Assembly (NCBI GenBank): GCA_001464965.1
Contig: LNEJ01000041.1
Location: 1-54,259, forward strand
DNA: 54,259 bases
Reading direction: 5' to 3'
Source: Gammaproteobacteria bacterium Ga0074134
GTDB lineage: Bacteria > Pseudomonadota > Gammaproteobacteria > Ga0077554 > Ga007554
Position 1 is the stretch's first letter. The number at the start of each line of letters is the position of its first letter. Shown in pieces: positions 51,044-54,259 of this stretch. Both the position numbers and the translations under genes were made by a program. A model generated the notes under the pieces. The model was not told the DNA's origin. It saw only the letters and a list, made by a program, of their open reading frames with translations, and ran no database searches.

Positions 51044-53893
51044 TTACTGGCACGCCTCGCACTCAGGGTTGTCAATCGCGCACACTTGCGGCAAGGCGCT
51101 CACGGCATTCAGCGCGCCGTCGGTGATGGTGGTCTTCTCCGATGCCGTTGCACCCATGCTGCGCAGGTAGTAGGTTGTCTTGAGGCCTTTGATCCAGGCA
51201 TGACGGTATAGGGTGTCGAGCTTTTTGCCAGAGGGCTCGGCCATGTAGAGGTTGAGCGACTGGGACTGGTCGATCCATTTCTGGCGGCGGCTGCCGGCAT
51301 CCACGAGCCAGGACGAGTCTACCTCGAAGGCGGTGGCGTACAGTGTTTTGAGGTCCTGAGGAATGCGGTCGATGCGCTGCACACTGCCATCGAAATATTT
51401 GAGATCGTTGACCATCACCGAGTCCCACAGCTTGCGCGCTTTGAGGTCGCGTACCAGGTAGGGGTTCACCACGGTGAAGTCACCCGACAGATTGGATTTC
51501 ACGTACAGGTTTTGGAAAGTAGGCTCGATGGACTGGCTCACGCCGCAGATATTGGAGATGGTGGCGGTAGGCGCAATCGCCAGGCAATTGGAGTTGCGCA
51601 TGCCTATGGTTTTTACGCGCTCGCGCAGACTGTCCCAGTCCAGTGTCGAGGATTCATCGCATTCCAGATAGCCGCCACGCGCTTCGCGCAGCAGTTTGAT
51701 GGAGTCTAGGGGCAGTATGCCTTTGCTCCACAGTGAACCGGCATACGTGGAATAACTGCCGCGTTCTTCGGCGAGGTCGGTGGAGCCCTGGATGGCGTAG
51801 TAGCTGATCGCTTCCATCGACCGGTCGGCAAACTCGACCGCCGCATCGGAGGCATAGGGGATGCGCAGTTCGTGCAGGGCGTCCTGGAAGCCCATTATCC
51901 CCAAGCCCACCGGGCGATGGCGCAGGTTGGAGTTGCGTGCCTGTGGTACGGAGTAGTAGTTGATGTCGATGACGTTATCCAGCATGCGCATGGCGGTGCG
52001 GATGGTGCGTGCCAGCTTGTCGAGATCCAAGCCCCGCTCAGTGACGTGCGCGGCCAGGTTGACGGAGCCGAGGTTGCACACTGCAATCTCCTTGTCGGAG
52101 GTGTTGAGGGTAATCTCGGTGCACAGGTTGGAGCTGTGTACCACGCCGACATGCTGCTGCGGCGAACGCAGGTTGCATGGATCCTTGAATGTCACCCAGG
52201 GATGGCCGGTTTCAAATACCAGGCTCAACATCTTGCGCCATAGGGTGAGGGCGGGCAGGCGCTTGGTGTTTTTGATCTCGCCGCGCGCGGCTTTTTCCTC
52301 GTAGCGGGTATAGGCCTCTTCGAAGGCCTGGCCATAGAGGTCGTGCAGGCCGGGAACATCGCTTGGCGAGAACAGGGTCCAGTCGCCATTCTCATGGACG
52401 CGCTTCATGAACAGATCCGGCACCCAGTTGGCGGTATTCATATCATGGGTGCGGCGGCGCTCGTCGCCGGTGTTCTTGCGCAGTTCCAGAAATTCCTCGA
52501 TGTCGAGATGCCAGGTTTCGAGATAGGCGCACACGGCGCCCTTGCGTTTGCCGCCCTGGTTGACCGCCACGGCAGTGTCGTTGGCGACTTTAAGGAAAGG
52601 CACGACGCCCTGCGACTGGCCGTTGGTGCCCTTGATGCGGGCGCCCATGGCGCGCACGCGGGTCCAGTCATTGCCCAAGCCGCCGGCGTATTTGGAGAGC
52701 AGGGCGTTGTCACGGATGGCGGTGAAGATGCCATCCAGGTCGTCCGGGATCGAGGTGAGGTAGCAGCTGGAGAGCTGTGGGCGTAGCGTGCCGGAGTTGA
52801 ACAAGGTGGGCGTTGAACTCATGAAGTCGAAGCTCGACAGCAACTGATAGAACTCAATGGCGCGCGCCTCGCGGTCGATCTCGTTGATCGCCAGGCCCAT
52901 CGCCACACGCATGAAAAACGCCTGTGGCAGCTCGAAGCGGCGGCCGTTGGAGTGCAGGAAATAGCGGTCGTAGAGAGTTTGCAGGCCCAGGTAGCTGAAC
53001 AGCATGTCGCGCTCGGGGAGCAGGGCGCGGCCCAGCTTTTCAAGGTTGAATTCCTTGAGGCGCGGATCAAGCAGTTCCAGTTCGATGCCACGTTGTACGT
53101 AATCAGCAAAATATTCAGGGTAGCGCTCTGCCATTTGCGCAGCGGTGGCGGATGACGGTGTACCCGCCACAAAGCTGAGCGCCTCGCGGCGCGAGTCGTC
53201 GAGCAGCAGGCGCGCGGCAACGTAGGTGTAGTTGGGTTCGTTTTCAATCAGGGTGCGCGCCACCATTACCACGGCGCGGCCTATATCCTGTTCGGAAACC
53301 CCGTCGAACAGGTTGCGCTGTACATCGTCGAGAATTTCGTTGGGGGCTACGCCGTCAAGATTGCGGCATGCCTCGGTCACAACCGTGGTGAGGCGCGCAA
53401 CATCCAGCGGATGCAGGCTGCCGTCCGCCATCGTTACATGGATGACGGGAGGGGCGTCCTGTTGCTCGGCGTGGGCGTGCGCACTACGCTCGCGGGCGCG
53501 CTCTTCACGGTACAGCACATAGGCACGCGCGGCCTTGTGTTCACCAGAGCGCATCAGCGCCAGTTCCACCTGATCCTGGATATCCTCAATGTGGATGGTG
53601 CCGCCGCCCTTCGTGCGCCGGGTCAGCGAGTCCACTACCTGTGCTGTCAGGGTCTGCACGGTATCGTGAATGCGGCGCGATGCGGCGGCGTTGCCGCCTT
53701 CCACGGCAAGAAAGGCCTTGGTCAGGGCGACGGCGATCTTTGAGGCGTCAAAACTGGTGAGTTTGCCGTTGCGACGGATGACATGGAACTGACCGGGGGC
53801 GGTGCTGGCCAGCGCTACGCTGGTGCTATCGCCCATTGAAATTCCCTGGGGTGGAATGTGGCCTGCCTGGTTCGCGGCGGTATCAGTCTGCAT
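51044..53893 (-). CDS. nrdA: Class Ia ribonucleotide reductase large subunit
   Basis: A 949-aa catalytic subunit that reduces ribonucleoside diphosphates. Two ATP-cone regions lie at the N-terminus: residues 36-130 (VIRRNGKLTSFDASKI) and a second at about 148-240 (VTMADGSLHPLDVARL), as in the long Pseudomonas-type NrdA. Active-site segments are LSSCYL, SSNLCTEI and the C-terminal thiol pair CEACQ. AAGGAG lies before the ATG at 53893. It probably forms an operon with nrdB, controlled by NrdR. Confidence 0.96.
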   Translation of the reverse strand: MQTDTAANQAGHIPPQGISMGDSTSVALASTAPGQFHVIRRNGKLTSFDASKIAVALTKAFLAVEGGNAAASRRIHDTVQTLTAQVVDSLTRRTKGGGTIHIEDIQDQVELALMRSGEHKAARAYVLYREERARERSAHAHAEQQDAPPVIHVTMADGSLHPLDVARLTTVVTEACRNLDGVAPNEILDDVQRNLFDGVSEQDIGRAVVMVARTLIENEPNYTYVAARLLLDDSRREALSFVAGTPSSATAAQMAERYPEYFADYVQRGIELELLDPRLKEFNLEKLGRALLPERDMLFSYLGLQTLYDRYFLHSNGRRFELPQAFFMRVAMGLAINEIDREARAIEFYQLLSSFDFMSSTPTLFNSGTLRPQLSSCYLTSIPDDLDGIFTAIRDNALLSKYAGGLGNDWTRVRAMGARIKGTNGQSQGVVPFLKVANDTAVAVNQGGKRKGAVCAYLETWHLDIEEFLELRKNTGDERRRTHDMNTANWVPDLFMKRVHENGDWTLFSPSDVPGLHDLYGQAFEEAYTRYEEKAARGEIKNTKRLPALTLWRKMLSLVFETGHPWVTFKDPCNLRSPQQHVGVVHSSNLCTEITLNTSDKEIAVCNLGSVNLAAHVTERGLDLDKLARTIRTAMRMLDNVIDINYYSVPQARNSNLRHRPVGLGIMGFQDALHELRIPYASDAAVEFADRSMEAISYYAIQGSTDLAEERGSYSTYAGSLWSKGILPLDSIKLLREARGGYLECDESSTLDWDSLRERVKTIGMRNSNCLAIAPTATISNICGVSQSIEPTFQNLYVKSNLSGDFTVVNPYLVRDLKARKLWDSVMVNDLKYFDGSVQRIDRIPQDLKTLYATAFEVDSSWLVDAGSRRQKWIDQSQSLNLYMAEPSGKKLDTLYRHAWIKGLKTTYYLRSMGATASEKTTITDGALNAVSALPQVCAIDNPECEACQ

Positions 53894-53949
53894 GCGCTTT
53901 CTCCTTGCGGTTATGGTTGTTCATGGCTGTTTCATTGCGGCAGAATGAA

Positions 53950-53965
53950 ACACAATAAGTGGTGC
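53950..53965 (-). promoter_or_regulatory. NrdR box 1 (proximal)
   Basis: ACACAATAAGTGGTGC resembles the NrdR palindrome (ACACwATATATwGTGT). It lies 57 bp before nrdA and 31 bp from the second box, the spacing typical of NrdR box pairs. Confidence 0.65.
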
Positions 53966-53980
53966 TTATAAATAATCTAG

Positions 53981-53996
53981 GCACAACATAATGTGT
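53981..53996 (-). promoter_or_regulatory. NrdR box 2 (distal)
   Basis: GCACAACATAATGTGT is the better match to the NrdR palindrome. The start-to-start distance to box 1 is 31 bp, three helical turns. Between them an AT-rich stretch (TATTTATAA on the minus strand) may hold the -10 region. Confidence 0.7.
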
Positions 53997-54140
53997 TCAC
54001 GAGGGGATTGCAAGGCGTTTTGCGAGGGTGTTTGTTAAGGGCTTGAAGCGGTGGGAATTTCAGTGCTTTGGATGGCGCGAATGGCCGAACCAAGAATAAA
54101 TCCTCCAATTTAAGAAAGGGAGGATGGGGGGTAGGCACGA

Positions 54141-54239
54141 GCCTGGGTTTTTCGTTGTCCCAGGCGCCAGCCAGGGAAAGCGACGCGTAAGCGAGCGCAG
54201 GCTGGCAACCCCCGGATAGCCGCAGGGGCCGGGGGTTTT
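54141..54239 (+). terminator. Three consecutive hairpins, the last a Rho-independent terminator
   Basis: Hairpin 1: GCCTGGG/CCCAGGC (54141-54165). Hairpin 2: GCCAGCC/GGCTGGC (54166-54206). Hairpin 3: ACCCCCGG/CCGGGGGT (54208-54236) followed by TTTT. The last is a plus-strand intrinsic terminator, yet no plus-strand gene precedes it in 53894-54140. A small structured RNA ending here is possible. The remainder of 53894-54259 holds the NrdR sites and no gene that I can support. Confidence 0.6.
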
Positions 54240-54259
54240 GTCGGAGTCTGGGCGCAAGC

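Noticed and set aside
54060-54257. 65-aa minus-strand frame at the window end
   Set aside because: It runs through three perfect hairpins and a terminator, so the sequence is better explained as RNA structure.

Overview
The window reads as a chromosomal segment of a moderately GC-rich gammaproteobacterium, probably free-living and possibly uncultivated. HflD is a gammaproteobacterial protein and sits next to mnmA. A truA...trpF-trpB-trpA-accD order, a PmpR-type YebC protein and a class Ia nrdA/nrdB pair with NrdR-box-like sites point the same way. No rRNA, tRNA, CRISPR array, integrase or intact insertion sequence was seen. Genus cannot be assigned from the sequence alone.

Layout. (1) 1-1920: a partial gene end, then mnmA-hflD on the minus strand. 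(2) 2054-6457, minus strand: two tandem secreted proteins with a formylglycine-enzyme-like fold but without its cysteines, a small secreted Ig-like protein coupled to a CopD-like membrane protein, and a two-PAS protein paired with a small helical protein. (3) 6520-23210, minus strand: a 16.7-kb block of four secreted DUF11-type surface proteins of 182, 872, 1960 and 2473 aa. The 1960-aa protein carries a probable outer-membrane beta-barrel at its C-terminus. The block is headed by a divergently transcribed orphan OmpR-type response regulator at 23706. (4) 24468-27904: lipoprotein alpha/beta hydrolase, DUF4105 protein and DUF3015 protein. (5) 28501-33270: Bcp-type peroxiredoxin and an RND efflux pair. 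(6) 33299-44179: the truA...trpFBA-accD housekeeping line, interrupted by a 6.5-kb insert. The insert holds yefM-yoeB and a tightly overlapping chain of radC, type III restriction-modification mod and res, DUF4258 and DUF2283. (7) 44293-49705: a TfpX/TfpZ-like membrane protein, a periplasmic catalase-family peroxidase, pmpR, an IsdG/HmoA-like monooxygenase, vapBC and a tail-anchored hypothetical protein, with short repeats around the last two. (8) 49804-53893: nrdB and nrdA behind two NrdR-box-like sites, then a series of hairpins at the window end.

How the parts fit. The DUF11 block probably makes a cell-surface structure. The barrel protein is the likely outer-membrane anchor, the two long repeat proteins are extended stalks, and the response regulator is a candidate controller; all of this is inference. 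The truA-trpF insert looks like a defence island, with restriction-modification joined by overlapping reading frames to RadC and to a toxin-antitoxin-like pair. The vapBC and yefM-yoeB modules both have readable palindromic operators. Short palindromes sharing a GTAGGG(T/C)G core and an AACAGGTTCT motif recur in gaps and at gene ends.
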